From Hyphomicrobiales bacterium (lineage in GTDB: Bacteria > Pseudomonadota > Alphaproteobacteria > Rhizobiales > Xanthobacteraceae), in contig JACPOA010000016.1 of the NCBI GenBank assembly GCA_016185205.1, positions 62,001 to 126,000 on the forward strand: a DNA stretch of 64,000 bases. Direction: 5' to 3'. Shown piece by piece: positions 27,554-34,657 of the stretch. Each line of letters starts with the position of its first letter. Within the stretch, counting starts at the first letter, position 1. Position numbers and translations under genes: made by a program. The notes beneath the pieces are model-generated. The model worked only from the letters and a program-made list of their open reading frames with translations, did no database searches and had not been told where the DNA came from.

Positions 27554-29080
27554 GTCCAGACCAGGTCGCGCCACAGCCGGGCGGGATAGCAGCAGAGCCC
27601 AGCCGATCTGAACCGCGCCGGGACCGTGGCGATAGGGAAGCGAGAAGGGCGGTTGCACTGCGGCGTCGGCGGCGATCGCGCGGAACGCCACGGGCATGAG
27701 CTGCGGATCGCCGTCGGTCCACAGCACCAGCGCGCCGCGCGCCCGCAAGTCGGCGAGATCGATCCAAGGCGCGCGCTCCGGCTTGCCGTCGATCAGCACG
27801 CGCGGGTGGCTCGGCGCATAATGCGCGACATTACCGCCGTCCCACATATCGCCGATGACGTAGACGATCGGCTGCCCGGTGACGGCGCGATAGCGTTGCG
27901 ACAGTTCGGTGCCCAGCTCGTCGCCGGGGAAGAACACCGCGCGGTAGCGGGGGTCGAACTGCGGCATGATCGCGTAGTTGTCGATGAAGGCGAAAACGAG
28001 GGCCGCGAACACACCCAGCCAGGTCAGCAGCACGCGCTTGAGCCGCCTGTCGTCGAGCGCCCGGCGCGCGATCAGCACCACTGAGACGCCGAGGAACAGC
28101 CAGAGCGGGTAGCCCCACATCGCCACCGTGCCGCGGCCGGTCACTGCCGATAGCGCTAGCACCGTCGCGACCGGACCGAAGGCGAGCAGCGCCACGATGC
28201 GGCGGTCATAGGCGTCGGCCGCCGAGGCGACCGGCGGCTCGCTCGCGCTTCTGCGCGGATAGAACAGCGGCGCGGCGATCAGCAGCGTCGGCACCAGGAA
28301 GAACAGTTGGCTCGCCGCGAATTGCAGCGGGTGCCAGACATGATCGATCAGTCCGCGCGGCGGCAGCGCGCGGTGCTCGGCATAGGCGAAGGGCAGGAAA
28401 TCGTTCTGCAAAAGCCAGACGAGATGCGGCGCCATGACGACCAGCGCCGCAGCGAGCGCCACATAGGGGCCCGGCGTGGCCAGCGACTTGCGCGCGTCGC
28501 GGTCGAAAAGCACAAACAGCGCCAGCGGCAGCGCCAGCACCAGGACGAAATATTTTGCCCACAGCGACAGGCCGACCGCCAAACCCAACAGCAGCCAGTG
28601 GCGGATTTCGCCGCCGCGCAGCGCGCGGTGGAAGGCGAAGCCGGCGAGTGCCCAGAACGGCAGTTGGACAACGTCGTGGTTGAACTTGGCGGCGGTGTAA
28701 TTGAGGTAATGTAGGCCGTCGACAATTAGCACGGCGAGTAGGGCACCGGGTGCCCCGATCAGCGGCCGCGCCATGGCAAAGACCGCCGCCAGCGCCGCCA
28801 CCACGGCCAGCTGCGCCAGCAGGTAATAGGCGAAGTCATGACCGATCAGCCGGTAGACGATTTCGACGAGCCACCAAGGCAAGGGTGGTAGCTTGTCATA
28901 GCCGAGCTGCCATTCGCGGCCGTAGACCAGCGCCTCGATCAGGTCGAGCGGCAGATTGGGGTAAAGCAGCGTCGGCAGCGTGGTCCAGACCGCGGCATGC
29001 AGGCCCAAAATGGCGGCCATGGCTCGCGCCGGGGAGGCTGCGACCCGGCTCAACAATGCTAGACTGCGGGTGGCCGGCAC
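27437..29080 (-). CDS. GT39 (ArnT/PMT-like) membrane glycosyltransferase, copy B
   Basis: This is a second membrane glycosyltransferase of the same family, 547 residues long. It has the loop DLIEALVYGREW ... DKLPPLPWW, KFNHDVVQLPFWAL and a similar hydrophobic profile. A periplasmic C-terminal domain follows. The reading frame runs past the natural end of the family domain (around IGWALLLSRP) for about 55 more residues, and the last 39 codons are antisense to the end of copy A. That tail, rich in Arg, Glu and His, is probably a read-through extension after loss of an earlier stop. The convergent paralogues suggest an old inverted duplication. Confidence 0.85.
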   Translation of the reverse strand: MPATRSLALLSRVAASPARAMAAILGLHAAVWTTLPTLLYPNLPLDLIEALVYGREWQLGYDKLPPLPWWLVEIVYRLIGHDFAYYLLAQLAVVAALAAVFAMARPLIGAPGALLAVLIVDGLHYLNYTAAKFNHDVVQLPFWALAGFAFHRALRGGEIRHWLLLGLAVGLSLWAKYFVLVLALPLALFVLFDRDARKSLATPGPYVALAAALVVMAPHLVWLLQNDFLPFAYAEHRALPPRGLIDHVWHPLQFAASQLFFLVPTLLIAAPLFYPRRSASEPPVASAADAYDRRIVALLAFGPVATVLALSAVTGRGTVAMWGYPLWLFLGVSVVLIARRALDDRRLKRVLLTWLGVFAALVFAFIDNYAIMPQFDPRYRAVFFPGDELGTELSQRYRAVTGQPIVYVIGDMWDGGNVAHYAPSHPRVLIDGKPERAPWIDLADLRARGALVLWTDGDPQLMPVAFRAIAADAAVQPPFSLPYRHGPGAVQIGWALLLSRPAVARPGLDLRFGRHEGVADDGRLARIQSLPWNHERTLNLEVREAHF

Positions 29081-29234
29081 GGGTTCCTGCGTCTCAAGTT
29101 CTTGCGAATAACGGGCATTTCGTCGTTACCATAGCAGGACTTCGTGGTTGCGCGGACCCGTGGCGTCATGATCATTGGGTCCAGGCTACGCGAATCACCC
29201 GGGGGTAGCGCGGGGCCGTCCAGGATTTGAGCCT

Positions 29235-30578
29235 ATGCGTCGTATCAGCGCCATCTTCATCGCGGTCTGCATGGTGCTCATCGCCGGCTCGATCGGCGCG
29301 GTGCTCTATCTTGCCTTCAAGGTGGACGCCCGCAGCTCGGCGATCGTAGCGCTGGCCGCGCTCACCGGCATGGCGCTCTACAACACCATCAGCAACCGGC
29401 TGCTCGACCGCGGCGATCTCGGCGACCAGATCGCCGATCTGTCGCGCGGCACCGGCGACCTCGCCCGCCAGGTGGCGGAGATCGGCCGTCGGCTCAACGC
29501 CGTGGAAACCCGCGTCGAATCCAGCACGAACCGCGCCCGCGGCGCGGTCGATCCGATCGCCGCCGAGATCGGCGAACTGGGCTCCCTGGTGCGGCAGATC
29601 GCCGAGACCGTGGCCGCGCATGAGACCGCCTTGCAGGGCCAGGGCATGTTGCCGGCGCGCGCCGCTGCGGACGCGCCCGGTTCCGATGCGCCGCTGGCGC
29701 TGAGCGAGAACGACGCGATCACCGGCGCGCGCCGCTTTAAGGGGCTGAGCCGCGAGGGCATCGGCGAGCTGATCGGCAAGGCCGCCGACGCCAACCGCAT
29801 CGATCTTTATCTGCAGCCGATCGTCACGCTGCCGCAGCGCAAGGTGCGCTACTACGAGGCGCTGTCGCGGCTGCGCACCGAGGAAGGCGACATTATTCCG
29901 GCCGGCGACTTCATCGAATATGCCGAAGCCGTCGGCCTGATGCCGAAGATCGACAATCTGCTGGTGTTCCGCTGCGTGCAGGTGACCCGCCGCCTGCAAA
30001 TGAAGAGCCGCGACGTCGGGGTGTTCTGCAATATCAGCGCCTCGACGCTGACCGACGCGACCTTCTTCAAGCAGTTCCTCGATTTCATGGATGCCAATCG
30101 CGCGCTCAGCAACGCGCTGATGTTCGAATTCACGCAAGGAGCCTATCGCAATTTCGGGCCGCTCGAGCATGAAAGCCTGGCGGCGCTGGCCGAGCGCGGC
30201 TTCCGCTTTTCCATGGACCATGTCTCCGACCTGCGCATGGAGCCGAAGGAGCTGGCCGACCGTTCGTTCCGTTTTATGAAGGTGCCGGCGACTCTGCTGC
30301 TCAACCGCACGGCCAACGCGCAGAGCGACATTCATCCGGAAGACCTTGCCGACCTGCTGGCGCGCGCCGGCATCGATCTGATCGCCGAGCGCATCGAAAG
30401 CGAGCCCATGGTGCTCGACCTGCTCGATTACGACGTGCGCTTCGGGCAGGGTTTCCTGTTCTCGCCGCCGCGGCCGGTGCGGGCGGAGGCGCTGCAAGGC
30501 TCGGCTGGCGAGGCCGACAAGCCGCTTACGGGCGACGGCCAAGGCGTGTTGGCGGCGGCCGACCTGCCGAGCGGCTGA
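29235..30578 (+). CDS. Membrane-anchored, degenerate EAL-domain protein (TipF-like)
   Basis: Two N-terminal hydrophobic segments (about residues 5-27 and 33-48) precede a coiled coil (about 55-125) and a C-terminal EAL domain (about 190-430). The domain has YYEALSRLR (EAL), FCNIS (Asn) and IAERIESE, but FEFTQ replaces the usual E-x-T-E, and MDHV replaces the DDFG loop. Loss of the second Asp suggests it cannot cut c-di-GMP and may only bind it. This layout matches TipF of Caulobacter, a c-di-GMP-binding flagellar positioning factor, so a role in flagellar assembly is a reasonable inference. The ATG at 29235 places the membrane segment at the N-terminus. Confidence 0.78.
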   Translation: MRRISAIFIAVCMVLIAGSIGAVLYLAFKVDARSSAIVALAALTGMALYNTISNRLLDRGDLGDQIADLSRGTGDLARQVAEIGRRLNAVETRVESSTNRARGAVDPIAAEIGELGSLVRQIAETVAAHETALQGQGMLPARAAADAPGSDAPLALSENDAITGARRFKGLSREGIGELIGKAADANRIDLYLQPIVTLPQRKVRYYEALSRLRTEEGDIIPAGDFIEYAEAVGLMPKIDNLLVFRCVQVTRRLQMKSRDVGVFCNISASTLTDATFFKQFLDFMDANRALSNALMFEFTQGAYRNFGPLEHESLAALAERGFRFSMDHVSDLRMEPKELADRSFRFMKVPATLLLNRTANAQSDIHPEDLADLLARAGIDLIAERIESEPMVLDLLDYDVRFGQGFLFSPPRPVRAEALQGSAGEADKPLTGDGQGVLAAADLPSG

Positions 30579-30590
30579 GTTGCTTCTTTA

Positions 30591-30719
30591 CCTCCCCCTG
30601 CAAGGGGGAGGTCGCCCGCCGACGCGTAGCGGAGGCGGGCGGGTGGGGGTCGGTTCACTCTCACGCGATTTCATGCCATGACCCCCTCCCTAACCCTCCC
30701 CCTTTCAGGGGGAGGGAAC
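30591..30719. repeat. GC-rich inverted repeat, 'CCTCCCCCTGCAAGGGGGAGG' family
   Basis: CCTCCCCCTGCAAGGGGGAG forms a strong hairpin, and a second hairpin (CCCTCCCCCTTTCAGGGGGAG) ends the element. The outer arms are similar to those at 19232-19347. It lies between the EAL gene and the HAD phosphatase gene, both on the + strand. Confidence 0.85.
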
Positions 30720-30733
30720 AGGTAGTCTTCCGC

Positions 30734-31603
30734 ATGACCCCCGCTCTGCCGCCTTTGATCCCGCATTTCTCCGCGCTGGCCTCCGACTACGACGTGCTGC
30801 TGTCCGACGTCTGGGGCGTGGTGCATAACGGCATCACGGCCTTTGCGCCGGCCTGCGACACGCTGATGCGCGCGCGCGCCCGTGGCGCCACGGTGATCTT
30901 CATCACCAATGCGCCGCGTCAGAGCGAGGTGGTGGCGCGCCAGCTCGACAAGCTGCATGTCCCGCGCGAGGCCTATGACGGCATCGTCTCCTCCGGCGAC
31001 GTCACCCGCGGCGCGCTGGAGCAGCACGCCGGGCAGAGCATGTTTCATATCGGGCCGGAGCGCGACCGTTCGATCTATGCCGGACTTAATCTGCATTTCG
31101 CGTCGCTGGAGCAGGCCGACTTCGTGATCTGCTCCGGCCTCGACGACGACGACACCGAGACGCCGGACGACTATCGCGGCCGCCTTGAAGTCATGCGCAA
31201 GCGCAAGCTGTTCATGGTCTGCGGCAATCCCGACGTGGTGGTCGAGCGCGGCGACCGGCTGGTCTACTGCGCCGGCTCGATCGCCGATCTCTACGCCACG
31301 CTGGGCGGCGAGGTGCTCTATGCCGGCAAGCCCTATCGGCCGATCTATGACTTGGCCTTGGCCAAGGCGGACGCTGCTGCCGGCCGCAAGGTGCCGCTCA
31401 AGCGCGTGCTGGCGATCGGCGATTCCGTGCGCACCGATCTGAAGGGCGCGCGCACGGCCGGTATCGATTTCCTGTTCGTGACCTCCGGCATTCATGCCGA
31501 GGAGCTGGGCGGGCGCGAGCGGCCCGACGCCAAGGCGCTCAACGCGACCTTTGCCGCCGCCGGCGAAATGCCGAAGGCGGTGATGCGGCAGCTGGTGTGG
31601 TGA
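30734..31603 (+). CDS. HAD-type hydrolase, TIGR01459-like class IIA
   Basis: This is a haloacid dehalogenase-superfamily phosphatase of the NagD-like class IIA group, 289 residues. Motif I is unusual in form (LLSDVWGVVHNG, where LLSDVWG replaces DxDGT), motif II is IFITNAPRQ, the lysine is in YAGKPYRPIYD, and motif IV is AIGDSVRTDLKGA. This signature is typical of an alphaproteobacterial subfamily. The substrate is unknown. The ATG at 30734 begins MTPALPPLIPHFSALA. In rhizobia this gene often lies near ribF, which is the case here. Confidence 0.88.
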   Translation: MTPALPPLIPHFSALASDYDVLLSDVWGVVHNGITAFAPACDTLMRARARGATVIFITNAPRQSEVVARQLDKLHVPREAYDGIVSSGDVTRGALEQHAGQSMFHIGPERDRSIYAGLNLHFASLEQADFVICSGLDDDDTETPDDYRGRLEVMRKRKLFMVCGNPDVVVERGDRLVYCAGSIADLYATLGGEVLYAGKPYRPIYDLALAKADAAAGRKVPLKRVLAIGDSVRTDLKGARTAGIDFLFVTSGIHAEELGGRERPDAKALNATFAAAGEMPKAVMRQLVW

Positions 31604-31610
31604 TGACGGC

Positions 31611-32012
31611 TTAGGCCGCCGGCGCCTGGGCGTCCGTGAACACCGAGTCGATCTTACTCTTGAGCGTCTGCGCGTTGAACGGCTTGACGATGTAGTTCGA
31701 CACGCCGGCCTTCTTGGCCGCGATCACGTTCTCGGTCTTGGATTCCGCCGTCACCATGATGAACGGGGTGGTGGACAGGCCGGGGTCGGAGCGCACCCGC
31801 TGCAACAGGTCGTAACCGGTCATCGGCTCCATGTTCCAGTCGGAGATCACCAGGCCGTATTGGCGCTCGTGCATTTTGGCGAGCGCCTGCGAGCCGTCGC
31901 TGGCGTCGTCGATATGCTCGAAGCCGAGCTGCTTGAGCAGATTACGGATGATGCGGACCATGGTGTTGTAATCGTCCACGATCAGAACCGGCATCGACAG
32001 ATCGACGGCCAT
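31611..32012 (-). CDS. cheY: Single-domain response regulator, CheY type
   Basis: This stand-alone receiver domain of 133 residues has the acidic pair in LIVDDYNTM, the phospho-acceptor Asp in LVISDWNMEPM, the Thr/Ser switch in MVTAES, and the Lys in NYIVKPF. The LGFEHIDDASDGSQALAKM and MTGYDLL stretches fit CheY, the diffusible motor regulator of chemotaxis. Its phosphatase partner could be the CheZ at 12.9-13.5 kb. It is alone on its strand between two + strand genes. Which of the several rhizobial CheY paralogues it is cannot be told. Confidence 0.88.
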   Translation of the reverse strand: MAVDLSMPVLIVDDYNTMVRIIRNLLKQLGFEHIDDASDGSQALAKMHERQYGLVISDWNMEPMTGYDLLQRVRSDPGLSTTPFIMVTAESKTENVIAAKKAGVSNYIVKPFNAQTLKSKIDSVFTDAQAPAA

Positions 32013-32191
32013 GACGCATCGCCCGAAAAAGGCGCCCCCCAGGTTCGGCGAAACCTAGCAATGGCGCTTGAATAACCCGTTAATTTGAAACTTTGTTAAC
32101 GACGCGGTAACCGTAGACCCGTGCATAAGGTTTCCAATACCCAAATGAGTCCAGTTGTGACCGATATCGCTTGCCACCGCCCGGCCGCCGC

Positions 32192-33193
32192 ATGAATAAG
32201 CCGAATTCGCCCGCGAAAGCGTTCCATGTCGCGCGCGACAGCGCGCAGGCGCTCGATATCGGGCCGTTGCAGGGCGCCGTGCTGGCGATCGGCAATTTCG
32301 ACGGCGTGCATCGCGGCCACCGCGCGGTGATAGGCGCCGCTCTCAAGCGTGCCCGCGCGCTCAAGCGCAAGGTGGCGGCCTTGACCTTCGCGCCGCATCC
32401 GCGGCTGTTCCTGCGCCCGCAGGACCCGCTGTTCCAGCTCTCGAGCGAGCGCAACAAGCTGCGTCTGCTGGCGGCGACCGGGCTGGACGGTGCCGTGATC
32501 ATGACCTTCGATGCCAGTCTCGCGGCCACCTCGGCGGCCGATTTCATCGAACGCATCCTGGTCGGACGCTTCGGCATCGGCGGCGCGGCGATCGGCTTCG
32601 ATTTTCATTTCGGGCAGAACCGCGGCGGCTCGCCGGCCTATCTTGCCGAACAGGGCCAGCGGCTCGGCTTTGCGGTCGACATCGTGGCGCCGCTCGAGGA
32701 CGAAGGCCGTCCGGTGTCCTCGGGCGCGGTGCGCGCGGCGCTGAGCCAAGGCAAGGTGGTGGAAGCGGCCGAACTGCTCGGCGCGCCCTGGTTCGTCTCG
32801 GCCGAGGTGATCCAAGGCGCCAAGCGAGGGCGCGAACTCGGCTTCCCGACCGCCAATCTCAAGCTCGACGATTCCTGCGCGCTCAAGCACGGCATCTATG
32901 CGGTGCGCGTCGGCATCGGCGACATGCGCTATGACGGCGTGGCCAATTTCGGCCGGCGGCCGACCTTCGACAATGGCGCGCCGCTGCTCGAGGTGTTCCT
33001 GTTCGACTTCGACGGCGACCTCTACGGGCAGACCATCGACGTCGCTTTGGTCGGCTGGATCCGCCACGAGCAGAAATTCGAGAAGGTCGAAACCCTCAAG
33101 CGCCAGATGATGGCCGACGCCGCGCAGGCGCGCGACGCGCTCAAGCGCGCCGGCAAGGCGTTCCCCAAGCTGGGCGAGATCGAAAGCAACTGA
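32192..33193 (+). CDS. ribF: Bifunctional riboflavin kinase / FAD synthetase
   Basis: RibF makes FMN and then FAD from riboflavin. The N-terminal adenylyltransferase domain has VLAIGNFDGVHRGH, DFIERILV and the VSSGAVRAAL motif. The C-terminal kinase domain has RGRELGFPTANL and YGVANFG-like GVANFGRRPTF. The 333-residue length is normal. The ATG at 32192 begins MNKPNSPAKAFHV. In most relatives ribF is followed directly by ileS; here a toxin-antitoxin locus of different base composition lies between them. Confidence 0.95.
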   Translation: MNKPNSPAKAFHVARDSAQALDIGPLQGAVLAIGNFDGVHRGHRAVIGAALKRARALKRKVAALTFAPHPRLFLRPQDPLFQLSSERNKLRLLAATGLDGAVIMTFDASLAATSAADFIERILVGRFGIGGAAIGFDFHFGQNRGGSPAYLAEQGQRLGFAVDIVAPLEDEGRPVSSGAVRAALSQGKVVEAAELLGAPWFVSAEVIQGAKRGRELGFPTANLKLDDSCALKHGIYAVRVGIGDMRYDGVANFGRRPTFDNGAPLLEVFLFDFDGDLYGQTIDVALVGWIRHEQKFEKVETLKRQMMADAAQARDALKRAGKAFPKLGEIESN

Positions 33194-33217
33194 AAACGTA
33201 GCCTTTGCGACGCAGAA

Positions 33218-33679
33218 TCAGCGCTGGGCGATCTTAAATAATCTTGGATCGAATGGTGCTCGTATTACGTCAGTGATGCGCATCCTGGATAAATCGGAGT
33301 GCACAGGATTTAAGAGCCAATTCGAGGCAAGAGGTACAACGGCCGATGGCACACGTAACAATGCTCGGTCGTTTGCAATCAACCATTTATCCCCAATTGC
33401 GCGAGTAGATGCCAGATTGTCCTGCCAATCGGCTGACAGTTGGCTTGGATCAATTGTTGCAAAGTTCACATTGTCAGGCACCTCAATTGTGAGGAGCTGA
33501 TAGGATTCAGGAAAATCATCTGGATCGATTTCTAAATTCACCAGCACTTCGACCAATGCGGATGCCGGATGGTCAGAAAGATAAATGATTCGATGGCCCT
33601 TTGAATGCCAGCGCCCAGATGCCAGCAATCCGCCTTCGCCAGACAAATCGGCAAAGTTGGAGATGCGCCAAATCTGCAC
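33218..33679 (-). CDS. RES-domain toxin (putative NAD+ phosphorylase)
   Basis: This 153-residue protein is the toxin of a RES-Xre type toxin-antitoxin pair, related to MbcT/ParT/Res proteins, which degrade NAD+ or modify metabolic enzymes. Typical parts are IWRISN near the start, GRWHSKGHRIIYLSDHPASALVEV (here GRWHSKG with Arg-23, then Tyr-33 and Glu-44) and VPSAVVP with Ser-112, giving the Arg-Glu-Ser pattern that names the family. It starts 8 bases after the stop of the antitoxin fusion gene, so the two are one operon. GC content is well below the surrounding genes (28 of 60 bases G or C at 33361-33420). NAD+ loss as the toxic act is inference from the family. Confidence 0.87.
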   Translation of the reverse strand: MQIWRISNFADLSGEGGLLASGRWHSKGHRIIYLSDHPASALVEVLVNLEIDPDDFPESYQLLTIEVPDNVNFATIDPSQLSADWQDNLASTRAIGDKWLIANDRALLRVPSAVVPLASNWLLNPVHSDLSRMRITDVIRAPFDPRLFKIAQR

Positions 33680-33687
33680 GGCGGCGG

Positions 33688-34557
33688 TTAAGCAAAAATG
33701 CCGTGATCAATGCGGTGAAGCATCTCTTCCACTTTACGCGCGCCTTCTTCACTAGCGAGAAAGGCAACGGGTGTTTCACCATTCAATGCACGTTTCGGCT
33801 TGCGTAGCCAACGATGAGCTTTCGTCGGGTCGCCAAATACGCGAGCGGCTTGCCTGGCTATCCGACCAAGTCTTAGTGCCTTGTCGGTTTCCTCAACGGT
33901 TAGCAGTTCATGATCGGCACGGCGCCGTGCAAGCGTGCGCTTCGGCACTACAAGCTCCGATATTTCTCTTTCAGAATATCCGAGATCAATAAGTTCATTG
34001 ACTAGGTCAGTACGTGCCCGAGTCGCAGGCGCAAGTGGTAATTCGTCACCCGAGACCAACTCAGAGATTCTATTTGATGCGGTGATGTGGCTGATTTGGA
34101 ATGAGGCACTAATCTCATTAGCAGTTTGAAATTGTTTCACCAAGGAGGCAGGCATCAAAAACGCATTGGCAAACAGTGCGGCCTCCATTTCTTGTCTTTG
34201 CCAGTGACGATGCTGTGGTCGAGCTGACTCTCTATTTAAAGCGGCAGGATGATGCAGAGCTAGGTGACCTATCTCGTGAGCAATGATGTAGCGTGCGTGC
34301 ATGTCTCCGTGCGTGAGTCCCTCCGCCACGCTTTTTTGGACATACAACGTTTTGAAATCGGTCCACGCCAAGGCGGGCGCATTCTCTGTAGAAACTAATT
34401 TGACTTCGATCTTTGGGAAAACCCGGCTGAGTTTTTCCAGAACGTGCCGCAAATCGGGTGCTTGCTGGTCTTGTAAGTCAAGTTTCGCGCGGATAGCGCG
34501 AGCTGTCGCTTCAATGGAACTCGGATTAAGCGCCTTATTCATGATGCCATTTGCCAT
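33688..34557 (-). CDS. ImmA/IrrE metallopeptidase fused to MbcA/ParS/Xre-type antitoxin
   Basis: This 289-residue protein has two domains. Residues ~10-165 are an ImmA/IrrE-type zinc metallopeptidase: HEIGH at 94-98 gives two His ligands and the catalytic Glu, and Glu-125 in QEMEAALFANAFLMP is the probable third ligand; the tail FQISHITASNRISEL fits the small HTH that ends such domains. Residues ~185-289 match MbcA/ParS/Xre antitoxins: helix-turn-helix YSEREISELVVPKRTLARRR, then VFGDPTKAHRWLRKP and a C-terminal EGARKVEEMLHRIDHG toxin-binding tail. The ATG at 34557 follows AGAAAG; 34542 and 34626 are alternatives. A RES toxin follows in the same operon. A protease domain in the antitoxin chain could trigger toxin release. 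Confidence 0.85.
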   Translation of the reverse strand: MANGIMNKALNPSSIEATARAIRAKLDLQDQQAPDLRHVLEKLSRVFPKIEVKLVSTENAPALAWTDFKTLYVQKSVAEGLTHGDMHARYIIAHEIGHLALHHPAALNRESARPQHRHWQRQEMEAALFANAFLMPASLVKQFQTANEISASFQISHITASNRISELVSGDELPLAPATRARTDLVNELIDLGYSEREISELVVPKRTLARRRADHELLTVEETDKALRLGRIARQAARVFGDPTKAHRWLRKPKRALNGETPVAFLASEEGARKVEEMLHRIDHGIFA

Positions 34558-34657
34558 AACTTTCTGACAATATGGCACCAAATGGCCGGTTCGTCCAGGG
34601 GCGGTAAACGCAAGGAAGCCCTTCAAGATTTAGCGACCCCTTGTTAGAAGCCGCCAC

